DNA of 64,000 bases from Isoetes taiwanensis (taxonomy: Eukaryota > Streptophyta > Lycopodiopsida > Isoetales > Isoetaceae). Of the stretch, positions 32,590 to 41,557 are shown piece after piece (position 1 is the stretch's first letter; each line of letters starts with the position of its first letter). A program made the translations under genes and the position numbers. The notes beneath the pieces are model-generated. The model had not been told where the DNA came from and ran no database searches. It saw nothing but the letters and a program-made list of their open reading frames with translations. Location of the stretch: positions 9,676,099 to 9,740,098 of the forward strand of contig JAJEKV010000032.1 of assembly GCA_021234155.1 (NCBI GenBank), written 5' to 3'.

Positions 32590-32735
32590 ACAAGTAGGGT
32601 GAAGGGCCTTAAACCTATAAGATCTTATGACACCTGCATGTCCTTTTGATTTTCCTTCTTAGGCTAATTATTGATTGGTTAACATGCAGGTAACAGGATC
32701 TTATACTCCCTACTTTGTTTTTTTTAAAATGAGGA
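32590..32735 (+). repeat. GTGAAGGG...CAGGTAAC segment in repeat copy 2
   Basis: Fourth copy of the small-exon-like segment, with ATGCAG then GTAACAGGATCTTATACTCC. The conserved reading VTGSYTPYFVF supports a coding origin. Confidence 0.5.
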
Positions 32736-33045
32736 AGTTTGTCAAAGATCTGAAAATTCTTCAAATGCGAATATGACAAGTTTTGAGGATTTTATTGTAC
32801 ACAATGGATCACTTGTACTTTGGTATCTTTAATTTTAATGGTATAGATATGTACGTATCAACTTGACTATTCTTAAGGTAAAAGTTTCTGTTATAATAAA
32901 GTCTATTTTTTCTGGATTAATCTTGTAATCAGATTAAGGCCTTTTGTTGAAATCACCTATTCAATGAAAGGACTGCCTATTGAATCCCTTATTTTCTTGT
33001 AAAGATCTTAATGGATTAGAGTCTGTTTGTACAGATTTAAAGGTT

Positions 33046-33256
33046 TTTTTTTTTTTTTTTTTTTGAGAAAAGGAAGATTTCTATTGATCATAAATAATTA
33101 CATAAAAGACAAAATGAACCCCTTGGGTTCAACAGTTTCTGAAATTCCAGCTGCTTATATATACTCTAAAATTCATCTACCATAGGAATTACAGTCTGCA
33201 AAATTGGGACAAGGGACCACTACATACACCAAGTCGAAGAAGGAAGCCGATGAAGG
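33046..33256 (-). other. L1 3' UTR and poly(A) tail
   Basis: On the minus strand the 3' UTR ends GATCAATAGAAATCTTCC, then TTTTCTC and a run of about 20 A. This defines the 3' end of the element. Confidence 0.8.
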
Positions 33257-33640
33257 TTAAAGATCTTGAAGGATGAAATCCGAGTCTGATCCAGTGTCGT
33301 CTTCTTCAATGATCACCAAATCTGTAGCCACCGGGTCCAGCTGCCAGCCAATCTCATTCCACTCTGGTGGAAAAGCAAAGAACCAGAGAGGGGGTGCATC
33401 TGAGAAAAGGATGAGAGCTTCTCCATGGGCATCCTGGAATTGGCCTTCTGTAAGGAGTCTTTCATAGCAGAAGAGGAACCTGTCAAGGATGTGGGCCTGA
33501 TATCCATTGAGCAGGAAAGGCTTGAGTTTATTCAGATCATCATCAATGGAGTGGGGAATGGGCCATAAGTGCTCATTGTTGAAAATCTCTGTAGCAGCTG
33601 CATAATTAGACAAATCACGAAAGGGGGGCTTACGATTCAT
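33257..33640 (-). CDS. L1 C-terminal domain downstream of zf-RVT
   Basis: A 127-residue frame with ILDRFLFCYERLLTEG, GEALILFSD and PLWFFAFPPEWNEIGWQLDP, then an acidic end. It overlaps the zf-RVT frame by only a few bases and may be its extension after a frameshift. A related block (LLEDKDKFRLFYSNNWPAEQF) follows zf-RVT in the plus-strand L1 at about 41390-41557. No known domain was recognised. Conservation in two diverged L1 copies suggests it is a genuine part of the element. Confidence 0.55.
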   Translation of the reverse strand: MNRKPPFRDLSNYAAATEIFNNEHLWPIPHSIDDDLNKLKPFLLNGYQAHILDRFLFCYERLLTEGQFQDAHGEALILFSDAPPLWFFAFPPEWNEIGWQLDPVATDLVIIEEDDTGSDSDFILQDL

Positions 33641-34127
33641 CCTCGTGGTGAGAGCAATCAGCAGCTCTGAATATCACAAAATGATCATCAGTAATAATCA
33701 CATCTATACATACAAATATGTAATTTAATCCTACAAACTTCCCTATAGACAGCCAAGCATTATCAGCTTTATCCTGTTTGCTATTCTTATGAGCCATTGC
33801 AATTCGAGAAATCTCTATTTGAAAAGCTACTTTCACCCAGGCAATATCCACCTTATGATTTGAATAATTGACCTTATTCCTGTGTTTCCAGATTATCCAA
33901 AGGGCGATCTGTTTAACAGTGTTAAGAAATTTATTGGATCCTTTTAAAAGGTCCATCAGGTTGGCCCAGTTGCCTAAATTATGACCTTTTGTCTTAAAAT
34001 AGTCATCTAACCATCTCCAGAACTCTCTAATTTTAGAGCAATCGAAGATATGACTGGTGGTCTCAGAACTATGTCCACAAAGTTTACATCCGGGATGGCG
34101 TTGAAGATCCTTACATCTTCTGGACAT
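33630..34127 (-). pseudogene. L1 zf-RVT domain
   Basis: The segment reads HPGCKLCGHSSETTSHIFDC, a C-x2-C...H...C zinc knuckle, followed by IALWIIWKHRNKVNY. This is the domain that follows RT in plant L1 ORF2 proteins. The frame is open here but shifted relative to the RT. Confidence 0.75.
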
Positions 34128-34629
34128 GTTGTGATTGGTTGGTAAAGCATGATGCAGGCATCTCCATAAACATATGCACTTTGGACTGAGAATAAGATTT
34201 CCAGTTGTTTCTCAGGGGGACAAGCCATTTATCAAAGTGTGTCATGGTTTTGGATGGGGCCAGGACTTTGTATCCTAAGGCTACTTTATACTGATCAGAG
34301 TTATTCAGCTACCAGTCCGGGTTTCTGGGGTTTTGGCATTCGTTTTGAGAACCGGCAACATCCATGATTGTATCAAAGATAATCTTGTCTATTTTTTCCC
34401 TTTTATCAGCTGTTTGATATGTTCCCAGTTGTGCCATTTATCTCCATCCCAGAGATGTTGAAGCTGAGTGATACCTGCCTGTTTCCATTTTTTCCAAATC
34501 TGAGGGTGTTTAAGAGCCCAGCAAACTTCATTTTGTTTGGCAAATATAGGAGACCAAAAGAGAGAGAAATTGGCACTATCAAAATTAATACTTTTGTGTT
34601 CAAAGCCTTCTGCTACCAAATTCTAGGCC

Positions 34630-36424
34630 TCAAAAATTTTCCTCATAAGAGGGGAGGTATTTGGGGCACACTTGAATTGATAGTAGGCAGAGTCTGGTAG
34701 GTGGTGAATATACTTTTTTCATACCAAAAGGTCTACTACTCTGCAGCCAGTATCTTATGAACTCCATGGCAGGGGATTTCCATCCATTTATTGCTTTCCA
34801 AACATACTTGGCACCTAGAGCTTGGCTATGTTTCTGCAAAATTTTAAAGCCAAGACCTCCCTCCTTCTTACTATGGGTGATTTCATCCCAGTTAAATGCA
34901 TACCTTTTCAAGCATACTCCCTAAGACATCTTTCAATACCATTATAGGTCTCTTTTTTAGCAATAAGGACAGAGGAAAAATAGACATGGGTGCTTGCAAG
35001 CACCACGTTAGCTGTTAAAGCTCTGCCAGTAAAGGAGAGATTTGGAGAGAGAGATTGAAGTTTCTTTCTAATTCTATTCACTATAGGCCTCCAGACCTCT
35101 TTATTAGGCATATTTATAGCAAGAGGGGGCCCAAGAAGAGTAATGGCTTGGTTGGGAGGGTTGACTTTAATTCCTCTAGTGTCCATTGAGTGCTGCATTT
35201 GTTTAAATTGAGCTGCACTCCTGAGACAGAGGCAAAGTTTTGGATGCTATCCAATAAATGATTGAAGCTTGTCTGGTGAGCTTTTAGAAGGATAAATGTA
35301 TCATCTGCATATTGCATTATTGTAAGATGTTTCTCAGATCCTGGCATTTGCAGGCCTTGGATCAGATTTGGCTGTTGAAGACCTTGAACAGTTCTAGTGA
35401 GCATTTCAGCTACACATAAGAATAAGTATGGGGCCAGGGGGCACCCCTGTCTAACTCCCCTTCTTATGGGGAAAAAACTGGTGGGGGAACCATTGATTAC
35501 AAGACTAGAGGAGGCTAGATTATTAATTGTCATGATTTTATTTATGAGCAGCTGATGAATCCCTATATGCTGCATAGCTTTCTTTAAAGTGGTCCATGTA
35601 ATAGAGTCATAAGCTCTTTTAAAGTCCAATTTAAGCAGCATGCAACCTTGTTTAGAGAGTCTATTCCAATGGATAGCCTCACTGGCTGCTATATAATTAT
35701 CTAAGATAAACCTGCCTAATAGAAACCCAGACTGACAATTACTCACATTATGGTGCAAATGCATGAGAATCCGAATAGAGAGAATTTTGGAAAGAATTTT
35801 ATAGGTAGTGTTGGTTAAGGATATAGGGCGCTAGTCATTTAGTTTGCTCGGATTTTTAGTTTTGAGAATCAGAGTGATAAGGTTGGAGTTGAAGGAGGGG
35901 TATAGAGATGAAGCGTCCCAAGCACCTTTCACAAAGTTCATGAAGTCCTCTTTCATAACTATCCAAAAGGTTAGAAAGAACTCTGGTGGGAGTCCATCAG
36001 GCCCTGGGCTCTTGCCTTTCTCCATGCTTTTTAGAACCTGCAATATTTCTTTTTCATCAGGGTATTCATCACTACTTTTCTCCATGGGCTTGGAAGCTGG
36101 GATATTCTTGAAGAAGTTATCTAACTCCTCTTCCTGAGTATTATAATTTTTATCCCTGAACATATTGTTGTATTGATGAAGGAACTCTGCTTTGATATTC
36201 TGTTCATCCTCAGTTTTCACCCCATTTTCCTGCTCTAAGACTGTAATAGTGTTGTTGATTAGCTTATTTTTAGCTACCCTGAGAAAATATTTAGAGCTGC
36301 CTTGATCCATTTGGTTATACTGTCTGATTTTAGCTCTCAGAGCCATACCTTTTGCTTCCTTTTCCTCTATGGTCTTGATGTTGTTTTCTAGCAGGACTTC
36401 CTGTTTATGGAGATCAGCACACAA
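34630..36424 (-). pseudogene. L1 reverse transcriptase
   Basis: RT blocks in order: GKSPGPDGLPPEFF, LITLILKTKNPSKLND (then a stop where WRPISL is expected), FKRAYDSITW (motif A), GVRQGCPLAPYLFL (motif B), MQYADDTFILL (motif C, YADD intact), then the thumb/connection region with VWRPIVNRIRKKLQSL and HSKKEGGLGFKIL. Breaks occur at 35830, 35200 and 34908. Catalytic residues are kept, so inactivation is by frameshift and stop only. Confidence 0.85.
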
Positions 36425-36435
36425 TGGATTGGCAA

Positions 36436-37146
36436 TTAACTTCTGTCTGCATCTTTCATATCCTTGAGCAGATTATTCTTTTCTTCTCTACTCAGTCTTT
36501 GTCTTATCTTTCCCCATTCTTTAATCCAATTCTTGCAAGCTTTAAGTTTACTGCTGAACTGTTTCATCGATTGATGACTGCCTATTGCTGGTTCGGAAAG
36601 ATAAAATTGTCTAAAATCATGACAGAAGGTAGTGTTATTCAGTAGAGAACAATTAAGTTTGAAAGGGGAGTTGGAAGGTTTAGGTTTGGAATGGAGATCC
36701 ATGGTTTCCAGAATTTGTGGAAAGTGGTCAGAAAGAATGTTTCCTTCATCTCCAGTGACAATACAATTGTCAATACTAGAGATATTGGGGTTGGCAACAT
36801 AGAATCTATCCAAAGTGCAGTAAGTTCTCTCGGGCCCTGTTCTTTTGTTGGACCAGGTGTATTTGGCATTGGCTGAAGGGATGTAAGTCAACCCAGTAGC
36901 TTGCATCAATTCTTCCCATTTCAGTCTTTCATTCCTAGATATGTTGATTCTATTACCAAGCTTAAGGTCCCATTGGGGGGTGTTATTGAGGTCACCTCCC
37001 ATGATCCAATCTTTAGTGGAACTTTGACCGAGGATCCAGTCTTTAATTTCCTTCCAGATAGGGGCTCTTTCATTTGGTTCAGTAGGGGCATAAACATTGA
37101 TTATCCCAAGGGTGTGACCTTGCATGTCAATATTCATTAGTGCCAT
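36436..37146 (-). pseudogene. L1 endonuclease domain
   Basis: GIINVYAPTEPNER, IMGGDLNNTP (catalytic Asp-Asn), RTYCTLDRFYVANP and ILSDHFPQI (Asp-His) identify an AP-type endonuclease. The N-terminal strand is disrupted upstream of 37146, where GEWLKKGAGSAYITVDG is readable in another frame. The frame continues into the linker (NWIKEWGKIRQ). Confidence 0.8.
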
Positions 37147-37528
37147 CTGTTAGAGGGACTACAATAGGAGGATACCACATTTAGAGTGGTCCAAATCATG
37201 GCCAAACCCCCCTTTGGTTCCATCAACAGTTATATAGGCTGAGCCGGCCCCTTTTTTTAACCATTCTCCTAAATTGGAAGCCTCAAACAGAGGGAGGTGA
37301 TGTTGGATCTTTTAGGTATGTCTTTCTTTGTTTTTTTTATCTCTTGTTAGGGGTAATTCCTGACTTGGTTTTATCTAGGTATGCTCCAAGAGCTTCAAAA
37401 TCTCTCGGAGTGGTATCATTATACTCGTTGTCAGACATTCCTATCTCATCCTCCATGTGAACCCAGAATTTTGACAAAATTGGAGTGCACGGCTCTCCCT
37501 CCATATTGGAAACACATGAGCTAGGTGA

Positions 37529-38930
37529 TCATTTATTCAAATCAGATAAGGTTTGGTTACTTACATGCATTAAAGCATCTTTACCATCCATTTGATCTCC
37601 TTTTGCTTCTGTTGTAGGTATATGCAGGAATTCCTCCAAGGCACCATCAACAAATCGCTCTACAGATGCAGCATATCTACTATCATCTTTGTATTGTATG
37701 AAAGCTTGGAGGAAGGAAATGTCACCCTCAGCTTGCTCTTGATCTTGCTGCAGGGGAGGTTTAGGATTTGGGGTGAGCGTGCATGTGGAGGAGTTGCAGC
37801 TTGTGGTTAGAGTTGGCTGTATGGATGTGGTGGCTACAGACCGAGATGCAATATCTGAAGACTGTGCTGGAGTTAGACCCTCCTTGAGATCTCCCATTAC
37901 TGTTTGCTTCCTTCAATTCTTTGTCCATATCGTTGGCCTCTGTGTAAGTTATGGTATCTTCTGTTTGTACTGTTTCTTGCATTTTTAGATTTTCTTGTGT
38001 TTTCTCCATGTTGAGGATCTGGAATCTGTTTCCTGTATCATAGACGTCCCAGTTGACTGTGTCCTGTGTTTGTTCTTCTTTGTCTGGTACTCCTTTATGT
38101 GCGGATTCTTCTGGATTCTGTTCTCCCGAACTTGTTTCATTGATTGTCATGGACCTCTCTTCCATTTGAGGCTGCTGCTGTTTCTCCGAGGTGTCTGGTA
38201 TTTGCGTTCCCTGTATGTAGATCCTGTTGGGAGGGCTATCCTTGTTAAATTTTGCAAGTTGTTGTTGTTTCGCGAAGGAGACTTCTTTATTCTGTATCCT
38301 GCTGACCTGAGTCATTGTTTTCTTTCCTTTCTTTTTATCCTCAAAAGCCTGCAAGATTCTTTGAGATAGGTTCCAATTTGCTTGTCTTATCCTCTCTCTG
38401 TCTTGTCTTTTTCTCTGTAATTTTTTAAGATTTTCTCTGTTTCCTGTGCTCTGATGTGTCCCATGTGTACCATATGTCGAGAATCCCTTTCTTAAGTCAC
38501 TGTAGTATCCTGCTTCATCTGAATTCCATTTTCTGTCGCCTTCTGTAGCCTGTTCAACCTGATATTCCTTTCCGTGTTCTTCCGGAATGTGTCTGGGGAT
38601 GCATCTACCACCACCATGAAACTTTTTACCACATGTACCACAGTCGGGGGGAGACCGCTCCAGCTCAACTGCAAAACTCGCTTAGCTCCAAACAGATCAA
38701 AGAAGGTCACCTCTCTTGGGATAGGCTTGAGAAGGTCAAGTTGGACGTAGACAATAGGAGGTCGGTCTGGACGGAAGTTTGCAAATAAGAATTGGCCGAT
38801 GGAATTGAAGATTGCCTTGAAGCATTCTTCATTCCAGTAGACTGGATTAAGTCCATGGGGTTGCAGAAAAACTGTGACTGGGAGGGATTGCTTTCTAGAA
38901 TGTTGATCATCTTCATCCTTCCAATTCCAG
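37529..38930 (-). pseudogene. L1 ORF1 (DUF4283-like) with low-complexity tail
   Basis: The upstream part shows LPVTVFLQPHGLNPVYW, QFLFANFRPDRPPIVYVQLD and PREVTFFDLFGAKRVL, the layout of the DUF4283-like domain of plant L1 ORF1 proteins. A Gln/Glu/Thr-rich tail follows (38354-37761), then a segment ending at 37529. Frameshifts divide the region into three frames. The true N-terminus lies beyond the 5' truncation near 38935. Confidence 0.65.
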
Positions 38931-38943
38931 TGGTTTTATTTCC

Positions 38944-39573
38944 TTGATACCTAAAATTGATCAACCTTCCAAATTTCAAGATTGGAGATCTATATCTCTC
39001 ACAAACACTACTTACAAGCTTTGTGCCAAAATTATTGCCTCCAAGATTAATGGCTTTCTGCAAAAGAATATCAGTCAAAATCAGCTTGCCTTTCTGCCAA
39101 ACAGGTACATCCTTGATAATTATGTTGTTGCTATGGAAGGGTTACATTGGAATAAGATCTCGAAGCAAAATTGTATTCTTCTCAAGCTGGATTTCAAACA
39201 TGCCTTTGACTCAATTAGATGGGATTTCTTGGACTTTGCTATGTCTAAACTTGGTTTTCCTTCAAAGTTGATAAATCTTATCTTTGGCCTTAATTCTAGA
39301 TCCAATTCGGCGGTTCTTATTAATGGTGTTCCTTCTGCCTTCTTTCCTCTCTCTTGTGGTGTTAGACAGGGATGTCCTCTAGCTTCTTATCTTTTTCTTG
39401 TGGCAGCTAAGTTGCTTACTAAAGCCATTATCCATTACCAGAATCTTGGTCAAATTAAGGGGCTAAAACTCCCCGAATCTGATGGTCCCTTACTATTCTT
39501 CAATATGCTGATGACACTTTCTCTTTCCTTGATGGAGACATGGCAAACATTGAATTCTTCCTCAAAATCCTAA
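38944..39573 (+). pseudogene. L1 reverse transcriptase palm fragment
   Basis: KLDFKHAFDSIRWDF (motif A) and GVRQGCPLASYLFL (motif B) are intact. Motif C is disrupted: a frameshift near 39490 turns the expected Q-Y-A-D-D block into FFNMLMTLSLSL, and the alternative frame reads NMLMT near the same place. The element is therefore inactive. Confidence 0.8.
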
Positions 39574-39622
39574 ATCAATTTTCAGCTGCTTCTCAGGCGT
39601 TCAGCTTAACATTGACAAAAGG

Positions 39623-41084
39623 TTGATCATTGGAGACATCCCTCATCAGCATTTGGCTGGAATTAATATTCTTTCACCTGGACAAGCTACTAAATTGCTG
39701 GGAATGCCTCTTTCTATGAATCATAGCATTAAAGGCCTTTGGGATCCTATTCTTTCAAGAATAAAGAAAAAGCTGAATAATTATTGGATTTCTCTTTCTC
39801 TTGCAGGTAGAACCATTATTGCAAATTCTGTTCTTGCAAGCTCTCATGTTTATTTCTCCACAGCCTTAGTTGATCCTAAAAGTATTTATATGGAATTGGA
39901 GAAAACCATTAGGAATTCCATTTGGAAAGGGAGTCATGTTCTCAACTGGGGCTCCATTTGTAAATCTAAGAATTTTGGTGGTCTTACTTATTCCTTCATG
40001 CTCAATCTTTAGCAGGAAAGTTTGTTTGGAAGGCCATTCATGGGAGTCAATCTCTTGCCTCTAAGTTTATCAGATTCTGGATCAACAAAAGTCATCCTTA
40101 TGGTCATCCTTCTATTCATCATCTGCTCCTTCACTCTGTATTCACTCATATGAAGCCAGCCTCTAATATTTTCCCTTTAATGGGTAATTTAATTAAGACC
40201 TGGAATTCTACCAGCTTTCAATTTATCTCAAGAGATAAGCTTCATAGTGATTTATCTATTTTCTGGAATCCTATTTACGCTGATCATAATTCTTCAGTTT
40301 TGGCAATTAAGCATCCAAGGATTTATAAAAAATGGCATGAGGCTGGTCTGGTATATATCAGAGACCTTTTCTTAGGAGGAAGGATATTTTCTTGGACTAG
40401 ATTGAAAGATATCATTAAGGGTACTTCCTCTGACAAAAAAATCTTTGCTCATATTAGAAGTTTTCTGCTGGGAAAGGTAACTGGTCTATAAATGGTAAAG
40501 GGGAATATAAGGTTAAGAATGTGTACAATGCTCTTTCTTCCAATGTTGCTGAGAGTAAAGCTCTGTTGAAATGGCCTATTAATTTTGATCAGCTGAAGGC
40601 CCTTTTTCATAATGTTTGGAACTCTTATTGTCCTTCAAAGATATCTTATTTTATTTGGCTTATTGCTAATGGAAGTTTGAATAATCTTTATTCCTTATCT
40701 AAGAAAAATCCCAACATTATGGTAAACTGTCCTATGGTATATGGAAGTGATGAGAATATGAGTCATATCTTCTTTTGTAGTAAGCTTAATGACTTCTGGA
40801 CTTGGATTGCTAGCAAATTTAAATTTGATGATAAATTTGTCAACGCCATTATTTACATTGCTTTGTGGAATATATGGAAATCTAGAAATCGTGTACTGTA
40901 TGGGAAAAAGAGGCTTTCGATCTTTTGGATAAAACTTCATTCTCAATTTGACTTTGAAACTATTGCTACTACTGCTCATAAAAAAAGATATGGTACTAAT
41001 TATGACAGGAAATGGGAGGCTTATGGAGAGTATAAGGGACACTTTGAATGTAGTAGATTCCAATTTGAATGTAGTAGATTCTAA
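39623..41084 (+). pseudogene. L1 RT connection and zf-RVT region
   Basis: Open segments 39623-40012, 40150-40491 and 40521-41084 carry KLLGMPLSMNHSIKGLWDPI, IRNSIWKGS and then the zf-RVT region (MSHIFFCSKLNDFWTW, IALWNIWKSRNRVLY). The first two Cys of the knuckle are not evident. A 22-bp duplication of TTTGAATGTAGTAGATTC lies at the end (41042-41082). Confidence 0.7.
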
Positions 41085-41231
41085 CATTCTCTTTTCTAAT
41101 GATCCTAAAATATCTTGAGTTCCTTCGTGGAGATGGAAGAAGTAAATTTGATGATCACTCCCCATTCAGTCAGTTATCGAAGGATCTGATTCTGCAGAAT
41201 AATTTAGCTACTTTCAATAGAATCTTTCCTA

Positions 41232-41557
41232 ATGAGAGCAGGGCATAGAAGGTATCAGAAAGACAGTGAAGATTTATGGGCTGCTATCTTCTGTAGGGAG
41301 GTAGTACAAATCCATTGTTTGTGGACATTTCTGGCGAATAACAATCTTATTCTCACTGAGAAGCAGCTGACAAGATACAGGACTATTACAACCATAAGCT
41401 CCTTGCTAATATGTATGGATCCTTTCTGATTCTTTTGGAGGACAAGGACAAATTTCGTCTGTTCTATAGCAACAATTGGCCTGCTGAGCAATTCATCTTT
41501 GGAACTACTGATGCCTTCAATGCCTATTTTAACTCCATTTTCTTTGCTGACTCCTAA
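41232..41557 (+). pseudogene. L1 C-terminal domain, plus-strand copy
   Basis: One frame gives DLWAAIFCREVVQIHCLWTF and KQLTRYRT. After a one-base shift near 41390 the other gives KLLANMYGSFLILLEDKDKF and YSNNWPAEQFIFG, ending at a stop near 41557. It parallels the C-terminal domain of the minus-strand L1 at 33257-33640. Confidence 0.5.

Larger units (their letters stand above)
23030..33049 (+). mobile_element. Intron-bearing RT element flanked by 2.1-kb direct repeats
   Basis: Direct repeats at 23030-25166 and 30783-33049 flank an RT coding region (25275-30566). Each repeat carries what looks like the first exon and most of the first intron of that gene, so the left copy is continuous with the RT gene and the right copy trails it. 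Penelope-like elements are known to have terminal repeats in this overlapping arrangement and to retain introns, which is why that class is proposed. A second element (25458-27106) has inserted in the second exon, and an L1 adjoins the right repeat. A host gene that suffered a partial duplication is the main alternative. Confidence 0.55.
30783..33049 (+). repeat. Direct repeat, copy 2
   Basis: Equivalent to 23030-25166 but with a 135-bp extra segment at about 30925-31059. The first exon is in frame here. The right end is cut in AAAGGTTTT, where the poly(T) of the minus-strand L1 begins; the sequence that follows in copy 1 (start of exon 2) is missing. Confidence 0.9.
33046..38935 (-). mobile_element. 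Nearly complete plant L1 retrotransposon
   Basis: Read on the minus strand: ORF1 (about 38930-37529), endonuclease (about 37330-36436), RT (36424-34908), connector (34911-34630), zinc-knuckle RVT domain (34127-33630), a further C-terminal domain (33640-33257), 3' UTR and poly(A) (33065-33046). The left side abuts direct repeat copy 2 and the right side abuts another L1 fragment. The 5' end is cut inside ORF1. Scattered frameshifts make it non-autonomous today. Confidence 0.85.
38935..41557 (+). mobile_element. Plus-strand L1 fragment (RT to C-terminus)
   Basis: It begins at the RT block FISLIPKIDQPSKFQDW and runs through the palm, connection, zf-RVT and C-terminal domain. It starts within about 15 residues of where the plus-strand fragment at 19425-20077 ends. 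No poly(A) was found; the 3' end is somewhere after 41557. Confidence 0.8.

Noticed and set aside
23030-33049. Direct repeats as classical LTRs of a gypsy or copia element
   Set aside because: No TG...CA ends, no primer-binding site or polypurine tract at the repeat edges, and the RT is not of the LTR type.
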